From NCBI GenBank assembly GCA_030248295.1, contig JASANH010000872.1, forward strand, positions 23,948 to 87,947: a DNA stretch of 64,000 nucleotides, in the 5' to 3' direction. Shown here one piece after another: positions 1 to 11,574 of the stretch. The notes under the pieces were generated by a model, which had not been told where the DNA came from, did no database searches, and saw nothing but the letters and a program-made list of their open reading frames with translations. Position 1 is the first letter of the stretch; each line of letters opens with the position of its first letter. Source of the stretch: Mesodorylaimus sp. YZB2_4. Lineage: Eukaryota; Nematoda; Enoplea; Dorylaimida; Dorylaimidae. Both the position numbers and the translations under genes were made by a program.

Positions 1-1132
1 CAATATTCGGGAAAACGTATCGAGTAGTTGCCGCAATTGAGCACATCGGCTTCGAACCGACGTCTGGTCACTATATTGTTTATGCAAGACGTGGAAACTT
101 ATGGTGGCTGTGCAATGACAGCCGAGTCAGTGAAGACACAATACCAAAACTTTTTTGATGTTGGAAAGGTTGAAAACGCCACGCCCTGCTGTGTGTATCA
201 GCACCTTGGATGAAGGCCATGTCGTACGGTACTGTATGTGCGAGAGTAAGAATTCACAAAGTGTAAAGGAGGCTCGAAATACGACAGCTTAGTCCGCAAA
301 AACTAAAAAGCGAAAAAAGAGCTTGTGACACGGACTCGCTGTAAATATGTGACTGATGTGAATGATGTCAGCAAAGTGAGGTATCTTCTGTACCTCCCCG
401 TCCTGTTTGCAGTAATTTCCCTGAGTTCAAGGGCGGGTGCTCAGCCATGACTACCACCTCCACGTGGTGCTGAGCGGGCGGCTGAGAGTAGTCACTCTAG
501 ATCAAGGAATCGTCGTCCATGTACACAAAGGTAAGTTTGATTTGAGTCTTTGTAGTCCCGTTTGTGCAAAGCCTCCATTCCGGCTTAAGGTGTTCGCTCG
601 TGGTCGATTCGAATCACTGGCCGAGATACGAATGCAATGATGGCACAAAGAAAATTTCTCATTAAATTTGCTGCCAAATTTTTGAAGGACTTCAGCTTTG
701 TGTTGCAAAAGTGAATAGCTTTTCCGGTCTAGAACTTCTGTTGAGAAAAGCACTGCTGCTGTAACAGTATTCTGTATGCTCATAATTCCGTGGGTGAAGA
801 AGTGTGCCGCAACCGTAGACGTGCAAATAAAGTTCTCTCCGTACAATAGATTTTCGCAAAGATGTAGTCGAAAAGGCGAAAAACGATATTATCATATCCA
901 AAAAAGTCTGCTTATCGCAGACTACAAAAACTTTTCGACCAGCCACCGCATTCCAATACATGATAGCTTAGGGTGGCTAGTCTAACTCTGCGACAATTTC
1001 TCGGTGAGTGTTCGTAAACTCTTCATGAAAATAAAAGGTTTCAATGCACACTAGCAACTGCAAACTGTCGAACATTGCTTTAAATGCAATTTTGTCGGTG
1101 ATGGTGTCGCATTAGTGCGGATTATATCGATT
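1..1132. other. No gene seen
   Basis: Only short overlapping open frames occur here. None shows a recognisable motif or splice-bounded exon. A T-run followed by an AG near 1142 could be a splice acceptor leading into the Helitron-derived region. Confidence 0.5.
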
Positions 1133-1137
1133 TTTTT

Positions 1138-1825
1138 TTGCAGCAAGTAGTCATAGATGGTGGGCGGGAGGTTGAAGCGTATTCTGGAGTAACCATGAGC
1201 TTGGGAGGAACAGTAAGTGAAGGGGGTGCGGATGGAGTCGACAAGTGTGAAGGGGGGAGAATAATTTCAGATGTGGCAAAGGCGGAAATCAACGAACATT
1301 TGGACGAGGTTGTCGACATTGTGGTTGCAGGTAGCACGTTGGACGAGTGAGGCATGTCACAAGTTGGTGAAGGAGACAAGAAGCGTAGGGAAGTGTTGCG
1401 TTCACGAGCACGCTTAGCCATTGAGTCAATGAAAATACGACGTACTAAACAAAGTTTTTTTCAGGCTCGTTGATGGGCAGTTAACAAAAACCATGGCGAA
1501 ATATAGCATAAAATTTGGACGACGTCGATCACTTGGACGAGGAAACAGGGATTCGAGCTTGCCTGGGGGATTTAGAGAGGATTTTGGTATGAAGCAGTGG
1601 ACAAGCGTTCGCAGTGAATCTGCAGACGTCGAAGATGGCAATTATAGTGGTAGCACGTGTCGTAATGTCGAAGCGGCTGACGAAAGCTTTATGGATCGCG
1701 TGTTTGTCGATGGACGCCGAAATCAGGACGTGATCAGTGCACCGTGGGGATGGCCGAAGTTAAGTAGTTTAAGCCAGCGGCGAAAACGGCATTTTTGTTG
1801 TCGGTTTGCTAGATTTCGTCGATAG
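1138..1825 (+). pseudogene. Unrecognised N-terminal segments of the Helitron region
   Basis: Open segments at 1138-1350 and 1493-1825 lie upstream of the recognisable Helitron parts and in the same orientation. The first continues in frame past a TGA at 1348-1350 into a basic Arg/Lys-rich stretch, which suggests nonsense decay or missed splicing. T-rich runs ending in AG near 1142 and 1464 look like acceptors. No domain is recognised. Assignment to the Helitron rests on position alone. Confidence 0.35.
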
Positions 1826-2040
1826 GGCTGCGCGCATTGGACTAGTCGATTTATGAATGAGAAGAAGCAGCGAAAGTCAAGAAATAGGACGAAGGAAATT
1901 CAGGTCGAAGATGTGTGGGATAGTTGTGCTGTTCAACGGTCATCCGTCGACGTGTTCAACAACCCTATTTATTATCAAGGGTCGAAGGCATTAATGAATG
2001 CAGGGATCGTTGAAAGGAGAAACGAGTTCGTAGCGAAGGC

Positions 2041-3267
2041 TTGGCGAATGAGCAGAAAAAAGAGGAGCCTATCGAATACGAAGATTTAAAGGCTGTAATT
2101 CACAAGAATTGGAATTGGCGAGCAGAGAAGGCGAGCAAATTAAAGACGCTTAGTTTATTGGTCAAGGAAGAGGCGATGGTTATTTTGCAAAGATTTGTCG
2201 AAGTCGATGCAGGTCGGATATCGGTGCTAAATGATACTTGTGGTGATGGGAGGCATAGCAGCGAATGCCAGCCGTATTTTATGGACTTTGATTAGAGGCA
2301 ACGTGTGGGCAAAGTGGACGGCGAACAATTGATGATTGCTCGTGACGCCGAATACCGACAATTGGGTTTTTCAGATAGCTTTATCGAGCGAGGTCATATT
2401 ACTTATCGCTCTCGTGGCCCTGCCAATGGATTGGATATCTTATGGAAATTGCGTGATCCTTCCGAATGGGATGATTCGTCAAGGATTAACAATGTGTGGA
2501 TGCGAGCCGATATTGATCAAAGCATATTGGACGCGGAATAGGCTGTGCGGCACGAGAGCAAGGATATGAAAATTGGAGGCGAGGATTTCTGGCCATGCGA
2601 TAAGGATATTTGCAGATTGCCACTGGAATTTGCTTATCGATTAGTGCGATTGTTGCTTGACATTTTCAAGGCGCGAAATATGAGGGAATTTATGGCAAAT
2701 GGCCGTCTTGGGTATCGCGATCACATGCGTCATGTCAAAGTGAAGGAGCAAGTGAAAGAGGATTCAGGTAATGTGGAAAATGGTAATGATGGCGATTTTG
2801 TTGTTGGTGTCAGTACTGAGGTCATAGGCAATTCCTTGTCTGCTCTGGAACAGGAGGGGATATATGAGTATAGTACGAGCGAATTTTGTTGTGATGAAAG
2901 CGTATTGGCTGAGTCAAACTTGTCGATGGATTGTGATGAACAGTTGGCTGACAAAGGTGGGCGTAACTTAGAGTTCAAGCATGGGAATTCATTGGCATGT
3001 TTGATGGATGACGATGGAGGCAAATCATGCGGGGATGAATTGTTGTTTTCACGAAGGCTGGGAGTACATTTTGCTGTTGTGAGGCGTATCGGCGAGTTGT
3101 TATGTGATTTGTCAAAGCTAGATGGGCTACTAGCATTTATTGATAAGGCTTTTGCGGATGGCGATGTACAGGAATGTGTTATGGCTAGTTATACTGTACG
3201 TGTGCATTTCACGCTCGTTCGCCAAAATTATCGTTTTCGAATGTATTTGCTCGGGCAGCGTTGTTAA
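2041..3267 (+). pseudogene. Unrecognised middle segments of the Helitron region
   Basis: Open segments at 2041-2295, 2305-2541 and 2545-3267 follow one another with little spacing and similar codon use, as expected of one broken ORF. The longest (240 codons) is acidic and has no motif I recognise. It ends a few bases from the next segment, at 3261. The layout suggests the N-terminal extension of a Helitron protein, but a separate captured host gene cannot be excluded. Confidence 0.4.
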
Positions 3268-3749
3268 TTTGTGATAACGCGGTTGCAAGTGCTCGACGTT
3301 TTATGGATAAGTTTCTGTATGATCTATGTGGATGCCATCTGGAATCTTCCGATCAGCCATTGACAGTCAAGCCTTTGTTTGAAGAGTCGGTCTTTGCCCT
3401 AATGAATTTTTCTATTTCAGAAAGCAGGATGCGAGAAATGGCGAGACAGCTGATAAGCAGCACAATTGATATGCCTGAACCGAGTATCGCGGGGTTTGTA
3501 GCAGGAATCGAAGGAGAGGTTGGTGAGGTGAAATTTCCAAATGCTGATTTTTGTAAAAGTAAGGCTGTGAGAAAGTTGAAGATGTCTATTCGAGAGAAGC
3601 CAGTGTTTGCTTGCGGGTGCTGTAGAAAAAATTTTTATCGTAATTATGTGGAACTGATGGATTACGACGAGCAGGGGACTTGCATAGAAGTAAGACCAGC
3701 TGTGTGCACGAAGAAGCTTAAGCCGATTTACAATGATATCGCTGCTTAG
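3261..3749 (+). pseudogene. Helitron N-terminal Cys-rich segment
   Basis: A 162-codon open segment. Its last third has a Cys cluster (a CGCC pair after a Pro-Val-Phe-Ala start, then aromatic and basic residues) resembling the CxxC element that precedes the DUF6570-type block in animal Helitron proteins. It overlaps the previous segment by a few bases in another frame and is followed after 6 bp by the DUF6570-like segment, so both probably belonged to one ORF. The internal frame changes mean it is not functional as it stands. Confidence 0.5.
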
Positions 3750-3755
3750 GCTGCC

Positions 3756-4229
3756 ATGATATGTGCCATAGATGGTTTTCGAGATATGCATGGTGGAAAA
3801 GACGGGAAGCTGTGGTTTTGTTACAACTGTGTGCAGTCGTTAAGAGCTAATAAGCTACCAGCCGTATCTACATTGAATGGCGTCTATTATGACATGGTCC
3901 CTGATGAGCTGGCTAGAGTGCACGAATTAGACAGGGTTTTTGTGTGTGCAGCTAAATGTTTTCAGACGATTATGAGGCTTGGGAGTGTGAAGTCAAACTT
4001 GCCTGCAAGAGAGAGAGTGCCAGGGCATAAGGGGCAAGTAGTTTATTTCCCATTGCCAGTTTGGAAAACTGTCGAGTGTGTCGAGGGAAATTTGAAGTTA
4101 TATGGGAATAAGAAGTGTCAAATTTCAGTTTATGGCCAACCGACGAAGAATGATATGGAAACGATTTGTCGATTTCGACCACGTCAAGGATGCACTGCAC
4201 TATCTGGGTCAGGTAAATCCGTTGTTTGA
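3756..4229 (+). pseudogene. DUF6570-like block of Helitron protein
   Basis: The 157-codon segment has the family's run: an aromatic/Cys start (WFCYNC), a Lys/Pro/Ser block ending in an aromatic 'LNG' element, a 'P-x-E-L' stretch, a hydrophobic helix, and a conserved 'GHKGQVVYFP' motif close to the usual 'xKGxVVNFP'. In Helitrons this region lies N-terminal to the Rep nuclease; its role is unknown. Its end falls in a region where three frames overlap (4226-4486), so the join to the next segment is lost. Confidence 0.65.
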
Positions 4230-4561
4230 ATGCATCAGGTAACAAGAGCCAGTGGCAGTTGATACGACTAATGCGGAAGTGGATGCGGAGTTTTTGTCCA
4301 GAGTTGAGGATTGTAGAAATTTTGCGCGGGAGTATGTGGACATGTATATGGAGGATAGTGACAAGGATGATGAATTTATGGCAGGAGGAATGTTCAGTGA
4401 TAGGTATAATGGTGATGTTGGCGATGGACAGTGCAGTAGTAAGGCTGTTGTGTGAATGGAATATACAGCGGACGATGGCATGTTAGGTGATGCGTTTATG
4501 AAGGGCTGATCGGGAGTCCATGTTGCACAGAATGAACTTGGCTTAGAAAGAAGTTTGGGTA

Positions 4562-4828
4562 TTGCCATATACTGTACAATCCATATCAACCGATTTGCCA
4601 TCGCAGGATGACTTAGAACTGTACATACAGGAAAGAGTGAGTGGTAAGTTTTTGGATCCGAAGAAGGAGCAGAGGATTGAAGAGATGTGTTTTCCTCATC
4701 ACTTTCCAACAGGCCGGTTCGCGGTTAACTATAAGCGAGATGTGAAGCTGTCGTTTTCGGAATATGTGAAGGCTAAACTGTACTGTGTCGAGCCGAGGTG
4801 GCGTCGCGATCCGCAGTATATTTTTTAA
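4562..4828 (+). pseudogene. Helitron-like N-terminal domain, first part
   Basis: The 88-codon segment ends in the pattern typical of the Helitron-like N domain: 'E..CFPHHFPTGR', then a Lys/Leu-rich 'LSFSEYVKAKLY' and 'PRWRRDPQYIF'. Family members continue directly into the Rep nuclease; here a TAA follows at once, and the reading frame resumes at about 5030. The match in order and spacing makes the identification firm although the gene is broken. Confidence 0.8.
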
Positions 4829-5029
4829 TTGTTACACAGCTATAGAAGAAGAGCAATAGCATCCGGTATTTGCGAATTGATGCTATGCACTTAAGAGTTG
4901 CAGTCGAAGAGTGTGAAAGATATTCTTGATTTGGTAGCTCCTAGCAGTCGTGAATTCGAGTGTTCCTTGAAAACAGTTTTCGCCCAGTGAAGAGGGGGTG
5001 CAGAATATTGGGCTGCGAGGAGAAAAGAT

Positions 5030-5939
5030 TTGAAAGCCATGGTGAGGGAGTTGGGTTCGCCTACTTGGTTCGTGACATTATCAGCTGCAGAGTATGAGTG
5101 GGAAAATATCAAAGATTTGTTTGTGACAATGAATGGTGATCTGGTAGGCGTGGAAAACATGCGAGCGGGCGAACGGTGTGTCATGGATGCTGTGTATACG
5201 GCCAAGCATTTCAATAGACGATTTCTTAGTTCTTTCAGTAATGTCATCCATGCACATGGTTGTCTGGGTAGAGGGTGCGCTAGAAGTGGGTGTCACCTCA
5301 GAAGAAGAAATTTTGGATTTGATACAGAAATATGTGACGTGTAGGCTTCCGAACAAATCAGATCACCCTGTATTGTATGACTTGGTGCTTAGACATCAAT
5401 GGCATACGTGTAATCGGTACTGCAGGAAATTTAGAAAAGGATTGCACGGGTCTTATTGTAAGTGCAGGTTTGATTTCCCGCGAGCACCAATGACTGATGC
5501 CATATTGAGAGATCCTGTGCAGTGTTGCCGAAGAAAAGCGAATGGCATAGGTGCGAGTAGGTTACACGAGTTGCCACGTAGTAATCGAGAAATCACAATA
5601 AACGATTATTCTGAGGCCATGTCACTCTTGTGGCAGTCTAATATCGATGTGCAATTTTGCGGCGATAAAAGTGAAGCCATTATTACTTATATCGTGTCGT
5701 ATTTGACCAAGGGCGAGTCAGCAGCTTTGGACGAAGTGTTTAATGATATTGGGAAACATAAGTCGGTTTGGGGGCAGTTATTTAGTTTTGCAAGCAGATG
5801 CTTATCGATGCGAGAGTGCGGTTTATATGAGGCAATCGATATATTGAGTGGGGTATCTTTGTTCGGCAAGTTGATTTCAGAAAAGATACTGAGAAACAAG
5901 AGTAAGACAAGAGTAAGTCGAAACGGGCTGGAGGTTTGA
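5030..5939 (+). pseudogene. Helitron Rep nuclease region, frame-broken
   Basis: Two overlapping segments (5030-5344, 5178-5939) carry the Rep core. The first holds the 'LGSPTWFVTLSAAEYEW' element. The second holds the region after the HUH site, with 'HMVVWVEGA', a Cys-rich 'CRKF..GSYCKCRFDFPR' stretch and the double-Tyr motif 'TYIVSYLTKGE'. Rep makes the single-strand nick and forms a 5'-phosphotyrosine link. Both Tyr are present, but the HUH site reads S-M-H-M with one His missing, and a frame change lies between 5170 and 5260. A further in-frame-looking remnant (DYFWSPIQLKF) runs to about 6117. The helicase is absent. Confidence 0.8.
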
Positions 5940-6334
5940 GTGTGAGAATAAGGCCAGGAAATGGAGGTCAGGGAGTCCAGGTTCTGGATGTGCTGATTAT
6001 TTTTGGTCACCCATACAGTTGAAATTTCGCGAAGTCGCTAAAAAGCAGGGAAGGCCAGCGACTCCAATGGAGATAAATGGCTTTTATAGGCTTTATCGTT
6101 CCAACAAGCTTTCAAGCTAGGCAGTATCAGGAACGTTCGACAAGGTCAGGAGGGGGATCAGCTGCCAAAACCCAGTCTTATTATTGTGTTTTGTTGTTTT
6201 CCAAAAAGAGGATCGAAAGTATAGCGAAAATTTTAACCAGAAATCACTAGATTGGTCACCGACCCTGTTTTGGACGCGAGCTGAGGTCTGCAGAAGTGTG
6301 ACCACGGCAGTTGGCTTCATCATCCTTTCTTATC

Positions 6335-6440
6335 AGGGTTCCCACGAACCCTGAATGCCCTAAAAAACCCTGATTTTCAGCCCTCACCCTGAAAACCCTG
6401 AATTTCTGTATACTCTGCCCAAAAAACCGAAAAAACCTTA
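6335..6440. repeat. CCCTGA-rich short repeat
   Basis: The stretch repeats AACCCTGAA/CCCTGA units six or more times in imperfect form, and its left part forms a short inverted repeat (CAGGGTTC...GAACCCTG). It may be a fragment of a short interspersed element. Confidence 0.45.
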
Positions 6441-6639
6441 ATTTGCGTGCGCTATCGGGACCAGCGTCGGTCTTTCTAGTCCGAGTTTTGAACTTAGAAG
6501 GTAGCGTCGTACGTCGTCCGCGTGAAATATTTATCATCGGTACCAAAATTTCTAAAATTTTGGCTTATCAGGGACCTTAAAAGAGCCTTATTTTCAATTT
6601 TTAAAAGTCCGTGGGAGCCGTATTTTATTCTTCCAGAAT

Positions 6640-6835
6640 GTTAAAGAAGCGGGGCAAGGCGGCCGTCATGTTGGCCGAGAAAAACGTTGGACCCGAACAA
6701 CGTCTACCATGAGAAGGCGAACCCATCGGCTTTGTCCCCGAGTGGGTGCCAACTCGAACGAAGCCCAATGAACACGTGACAAGACCTGAAGCGATCGACT
6801 GGCTTCATCACGTTTATGAAGGAAAGTTATAGTGG
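6640..6835 (+). pseudogene. Coding-like remnant, unrecognised
   Basis: One frame reads for about 60 codons with a single TGA, beginning in a Lys/Arg/Ala-rich stretch and ending in 'PEAIDWLHHVYEGKL'. Its amino-acid composition and local GC content resemble coding DNA more than the AT-rich surroundings. I do not recognise a family. It could be a captured exon or part of a transposon ORF. Confidence 0.25.
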
Positions 6836-6999
6836 CAGTCACGTTTTTTGGTTGGTTTTTTGGAGCTAACGTGGGTTTTTGTTCGGGCTAAAACGATTTC
6901 GCAGTTTCGTGATTTTGGTGAAGAGTTATCTCGTAAATCTGCTCATTCGGGACCTTTCCCTCCTCAATTAGCATATTCTGATCAGTCCCAAGTGAGAAT

Positions 7000-9400
7000 T
7001 AGGGACCCGGAGCAACCGCAGCCTTCTGCCGCTGCCTTATTTTATTTGGCCCCTTACCAGGGTGGCATGCGCAGCTGCTACCGAAAGCAAGCGATCGAAA
7101 AATGGGACTGTGGAGACTCAGAATCCCATCGCCTAGGCATTCAGGCCTTGGATTCTGTGATGGACTAAATGGTAAAAACGGTGCAATACATGCCCTGCAG
7201 GGTTGTGCGCCAATCACTACTTCTCCAGCAAAAATAAGCTGCAGGGCAAGTGGCGGTCATTGCGCCAGTACTAAAGAGTCACCATCATTCAGAGGCGTCT
7301 CCGGTTTCACGACTGTCATGATGTACGATCAATCCTCTACGCTCACGGAACGCGTTATCAGGCTGACATCACAGAGATCAGTGCCAGTGCTGGAATAAGG
7401 CTCACGCTGTCAATCACTATCACTGCTCTGTCGGTCAGTTTTTATCGCCTTCATCGTTTTTATCGATTTCGGATGGGGACTCTTGGATTGTCAGGCCCCC
7501 CCCCTCTAGGTACAAGCCAGCGGCCCAACATCTTGTATAGCCCAAGCCTGGTGGAAAGGATGATCCTGCAGAGTGTCGATTTTGGGTTCTATGGCTTGGT
7601 GGTTCACCTTTTTTCGAAACCAAGCCCCAAAAAACCACTTTTCTACTTGGGGTCAGCATGAGCACGTGGTCGATCGTGCCCGCGTTTTTAAAGCCACTGC
7701 GATGTCCGTTGGTTTTGAATCGACGGATCCTGGTGTTTCAAAACTGTACCCAACGGCCCCAGCTAGTCTGATTCGACATGTCAGTCTGACTGTGACCGAC
7801 CTTAGGAATCGTCTGTCAGCAAATGACATCGAGCTATGACCTGATCTCTTGTCGACTCGCAGTCAGAGATTAGCTCCTAATCTTGGAAGTTTGAAAGCTC
7901 GGTCAGTCAGAATCTGTGAAGATGCCTCTTGCTTTTTTTTAGCATGGAGTGGGCTTGAGTTTTTGGCTGGGCTCCGAGAGTGATTTCTCGCCATAAAACA
8001 GGTATTTCCTGCGAATTTATTCATAGACCAGTGGGAAGTTATGTCTGCGAGAAGCCCACGAGAGGAAAAAATTTTGCACTGGTCTGCACCCCACCCCTCA
8101 CTTGGACGATTAGCGCTCATCCTTGAGCTCTAAATTATAGCATATTCAGCCAATTTTTTGGCCCTGCGACACCGAAATCCTGAGTACGTGAAGTGACACT
8201 GCGGTTTAATTGGCGGGTGGAGGAAAGTAACACGGCTTGTAAGATTAGTGCCCTGGTGGAACTAGTCTATCAGCTAGGCTTCCGTTATTCGAAAATTGCA
8301 ACTCGAAAAAAATGGCCGTTGAGATATGAGCAGGTTGCTTCTCAGACCTCAGGTTGCGTTTGAAGGAGTCCGGAAACTGAATTGGTAGGTGCAGGCAGAT
8401 TAGCTCATGCCAGTTTATCACCAGTTTACCAAGCACAGGCCAGCTGTCCAGCCAGCCAACAGTACTGTATGTAAACAGTCATACACTCACTCACTCACTC
8501 GACTCGACCCAAACCTGACCTGGCCTGACCTGTCTCACACGCAATCAGATCAGGCTTAGGCGACCTGATTGGATCTCTACTCCCTCCCCTTCACCCCTAC
8601 TCTCTCTCCCCCTCTTCTCCCGCCCAACCCCCCCCCCTCTAACCCAGCCGACCTTGCCCACACTTGGTGAAGTCCCAGGAGGCCAGGTCTTGGTCGAGCC
8701 CACATTCAATTTGATCGCTTTTGCTTCCTTCCCGTTGCGTGGGAGAGGGGAAGGGTTTAACGTCCTGTCTGGCCCAACAGGCTGTACACACCCCTACCCC
8801 CTTGCCCATACTTGGACTTCACACGACTTGTGTGGGGACAAAAGCGAGCGTGGGCAAATTCCTTGCGAGACAGAGCGTACACTGAACAAATGCCTGTTAC
8901 CAATGAAGACTGCACAAGGACCAGCACCAACCGTTCAAGGCAGTGACCAAGCATGACGGTGTACAGTGCTTGGCTATAGATAAAGAATGACTGTGCACTG
9001 CATGCATTTTCTCGCCTCGTGCACCACTCCTTGCAAGTGAACTCTCACTAAACGCGCAGTCAGTGCAGTCCTCTGGAAGATGGCCCGTGCACACACACAA
9101 AAAAAGCCATTACCTAGCCTGCCGGAAGAGTCGCCCGACAACTGCGGCGGGTCGAGCTGTTTGACGACGACGGACTGATGGCCACTTGCAAAAGAGCGCA
9201 AACGATGCTTCACTAAGGGAACCGGGATAACCATTTACCGTCAGGCCCAACGACTGGCCTTTTAAGCAATCAGTCTGTATTTTGCGATTTTATTGCCAAC
9301 ATGGCCTTAAACAGAAACCAGTTAGCACAAAAAATAAAACTTAATCGAGCCCGTACCTTTAAACGCGCAATTCTCTTCCTCGAATCGGGCAATTTTCGTC
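7000..9400. other. No gene seen; pyrimidine-rich tract at 8575-8650
   Basis: Open frames here are short and mutually overlapping, with no motif. 8575-8650 is an almost pure C/T tract ending in a run of C. 8470-8500 contains CACT repeats. 8925-8980 resembles the 3' tail of the SINE-B repeat seen at 14.3 kb. Confidence 0.45.
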
Positions 9401-9419
9401 TGTTGTTCCTAGCGTTCGT

Positions 9420-9478
9420 TTGGGATCACTTTTTCGGGATCGGGACTCGCTCAATCCCGGCCGGGATCGGGATTTTCA
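9420..9478. repeat. GGGATC dispersed repeat, copy 1
   Basis: A stretch of about 60 bp made of GGGATC/GGGAT units around a central CAATCCC. Related copies occur at 31,675-31,735 (opposite strand) and 39,235-39,278. The three share the order GGGATC, a T-run, then GGGATCGGGAT. Confidence 0.5.
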
Positions 9479-9479
9479 G

Positions 9480-10817
9480 AGTGTTATTTTTTCACATTTA
9501 ATTCGATGTGGGTAACCTACAACCCGCCCCTAGTAGCCAGCAAATATAAATCAAAAAACTTTTTTGCGCAGTATTCACCATGGCATTCAAAATCATGCAA
9601 GCAAAAAGACCTAGAATCAGTCACCCATTAGCAAACAAATCCCTCACTTCCTCTTTACCGTTCAATCATTCACCAAAGTTTTTGCAGCATACCCTTCTGG
9701 AACACTCCCTTCCCCGTCCCCTTCTTCACATATCTCCACAACATTCAATTCCGACCATTTTGTATCGGGAGGCGTTTGGGATCCCGAAGTAACGCTAGTT
9801 GTCCCTGATTTTGGTTCCGAAGTTCCTCACGTTCCTTTTCCTTTGCCTGCAAAAACACAAGTTGGGTTAGATTGCCAATTATCACCAAACAGTCATCCAC
9901 AACGCCCCATAAATAGCATGTGACCCAGCAGTGGCAGTTGCACAACGAGCTGAATATCACACACTGTGCTGGGTACTGAGAAACTATCGACACTTTTATT
10001 TGAGTCGGTAGAAAAAAGGGGAACTACAGCTTATAGAAACTACTTGAAAGGTTTGCGAGTTAGAGCCGTACAAAAAACGACGTCGTACGCCGGGGGGAAG
10101 CGGAAGTCGCCAAAAACACGATCTTGTACGACAGGGTGAGAGGGGGGTCAGGCCAAATACGACGTCGTTTATGCAATGGATATTCCAAGGTCATCCTGCC
10201 ACCTGCGCAGTGGCTGATAATGGTCAGCATGTCCTGCCATTGGTCTCTAACCTACCCAGACACGCTGGGTTTCTGGTTGGATTGGGCGTTATGTCCATGG
10301 GGATGGGTGGGTTGGGTGGAATAGTAAATTCCGAGGTTGGATTGGGCCAAAAAGCCAAACCCAGATAAGCCCGACTTTTTAAAATCTCGGCAAAGTACGC
10401 GGATACAATTGAAACTGAAAAAAATATTTTTTAGTGATTCATTCTAATTGTAGAAAAAACATGCCAATTGTTCTACTTTTTGACATTCGGCTTTGAAATA
10501 CTGAAACTGAATATATGTGGTAACAAAGTTGGGTTGGGTTTGACTTCAATTTAAAAAAATTTCGTGGGCCTAGATTTTAGGTGGATGTGGCCCTCGAGGG
10601 TCAACTCTAGGGTCAGCGGGGTGTGGTTGGGTCAAATTTTTGATCCCATGCAGGACCTGGACGCTAACCCTCGACAGTACGTGGGTCTTCGTCAGGCTTC
10701 AACGAATGTACTTTAAAATTTTTTAACACGTCAGAAAATTCTACCTTTGTAATCTCAAAAACCAATTCTGAATGGAAGATCAAAGTAAGAATCCCAAATA
10801 CTCTCGCTGCTTGTAAA
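9480..10817. other. No gene seen; CGACGTCG palindromes near 10,080 and 10,165
   Basis: No convincing coding frame. Copies of ACGACGTCGT occur at about 10,078 and 10,161, each near a G-rich tract, with a similar arrangement (TACGACATCGTA beside a G17 run) at 11,385-11,450. They could be degenerate copies of one short element. Confidence 0.4.
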
Positions 10818-11242
10818 GGAACATCGCCCGTCAAGTCAAACTTTACAAAACCAAAAGTCGCTTGTTTGTTCCTTGGTGCAAAATAAAGCACCGTGCAAAA
10901 CACTAGATGCGTCTGGCCAATCGGTCGTACAGGTCAGCGCCTGAAGTCCGCCAGATATTTGAGGAGCGCGAGAATTGAGAAAGACACGCAGGGTTCCTTC
11001 TAAACTGGATTTTTGGTTTGAGGTTTCAAATTTAAGTTTCTAACACTCGGATTTGGTGTTTTCTGGTGCTCCACAAAAAACACAAAAAAGAGAAATTCAA
11101 GTATTACGGACCAGTAGCGGGACTGAAGGCGCCGACCAGTTAACCAGACGCTTAATATTTTCTACTGAGCTTTCTTTTGCACCTCGAAACACATTGCAAT
11201 TTTTGGTTTTCTAAGCTCGTCCTGGCGGTTGGCGAAGTTCCC
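10818..11242. mobile_element. Inverted-repeat element (MITE family M1), copy 1
   Basis: One of four diverged copies in the window (others at 24,192, 26,574 and 61,681). The left end reads GGAACATCGCC and the right end is its inverse, GGCGAAGTTCC. The arms are about 100 bp; the centre carries a conserved run of 'CAACACTCGGATTT'-like sequence. No coding capacity, so non-autonomous. Confidence 0.7.
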
Positions 11243-11388
11243 TTGGTAGTTGATCAGTTTGAATAGCGCTTAGGCGGTCTAAAGGCCCATTAAATTTGAT
11301 ATTAGAAAAGCTAAGGGTGATGTTGGAATTGTTTTATCAAAAATTCGCCGGATGGGGGGTGGTCTATGAAAAAACCATTTTGTACGAC

Positions 11389-11405
11389 GGGGGGGGGGGG
11401 GGGGG
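11389..11405. repeat. G17 homopolymer
   Basis: A run of 17 G, followed by GGGGAGAAGGGGAGG, next to the TACGAC motif. It is a likely length-variable site and a possible G-quadruplex former. Confidence 0.9.
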
Positions 11406-11574
11406 AAGGGGAGAAGGGGAGGTTAAAAGAAGCTTATTTGCATACGACATCGTATTTGTATGGCTTCTTAGCTGAGAAAGAGCAATAAGATAAGTTGTCC
11501 CCTGACAAAATGTGAGCCGAGAGAATATTGATATGAAGGCCTACACACCCACGAACCAGACACTAGGACTCACC

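Larger units (their letters stand above)
1133..6117 (+). mobile_element. Decayed Helitron coding region (rolling-circle transposon)
   Basis: A run of plus-strand open segments, interrupted by stops and frame changes, follows the order of animal Helitron Rep proteins. It begins with unrecognised N-terminal segments, then a Cys-rich segment, a DUF6570-like block (3756-4229), the Helitron N-terminal domain (4562-4828, then 5030-5170) and the Rep region ending with the double-Tyr motif (about 5670-5710). Helitrons move by a HUH endonuclease joined to a PIF1-type helicase. No helicase motif was found downstream, so the element is 3'-truncated as well as frame-broken. Its termini (5'-TC, 3' hairpin plus CTRR) were not located, so the boundaries given are those of the coding remnant. 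Confidence 0.8.
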
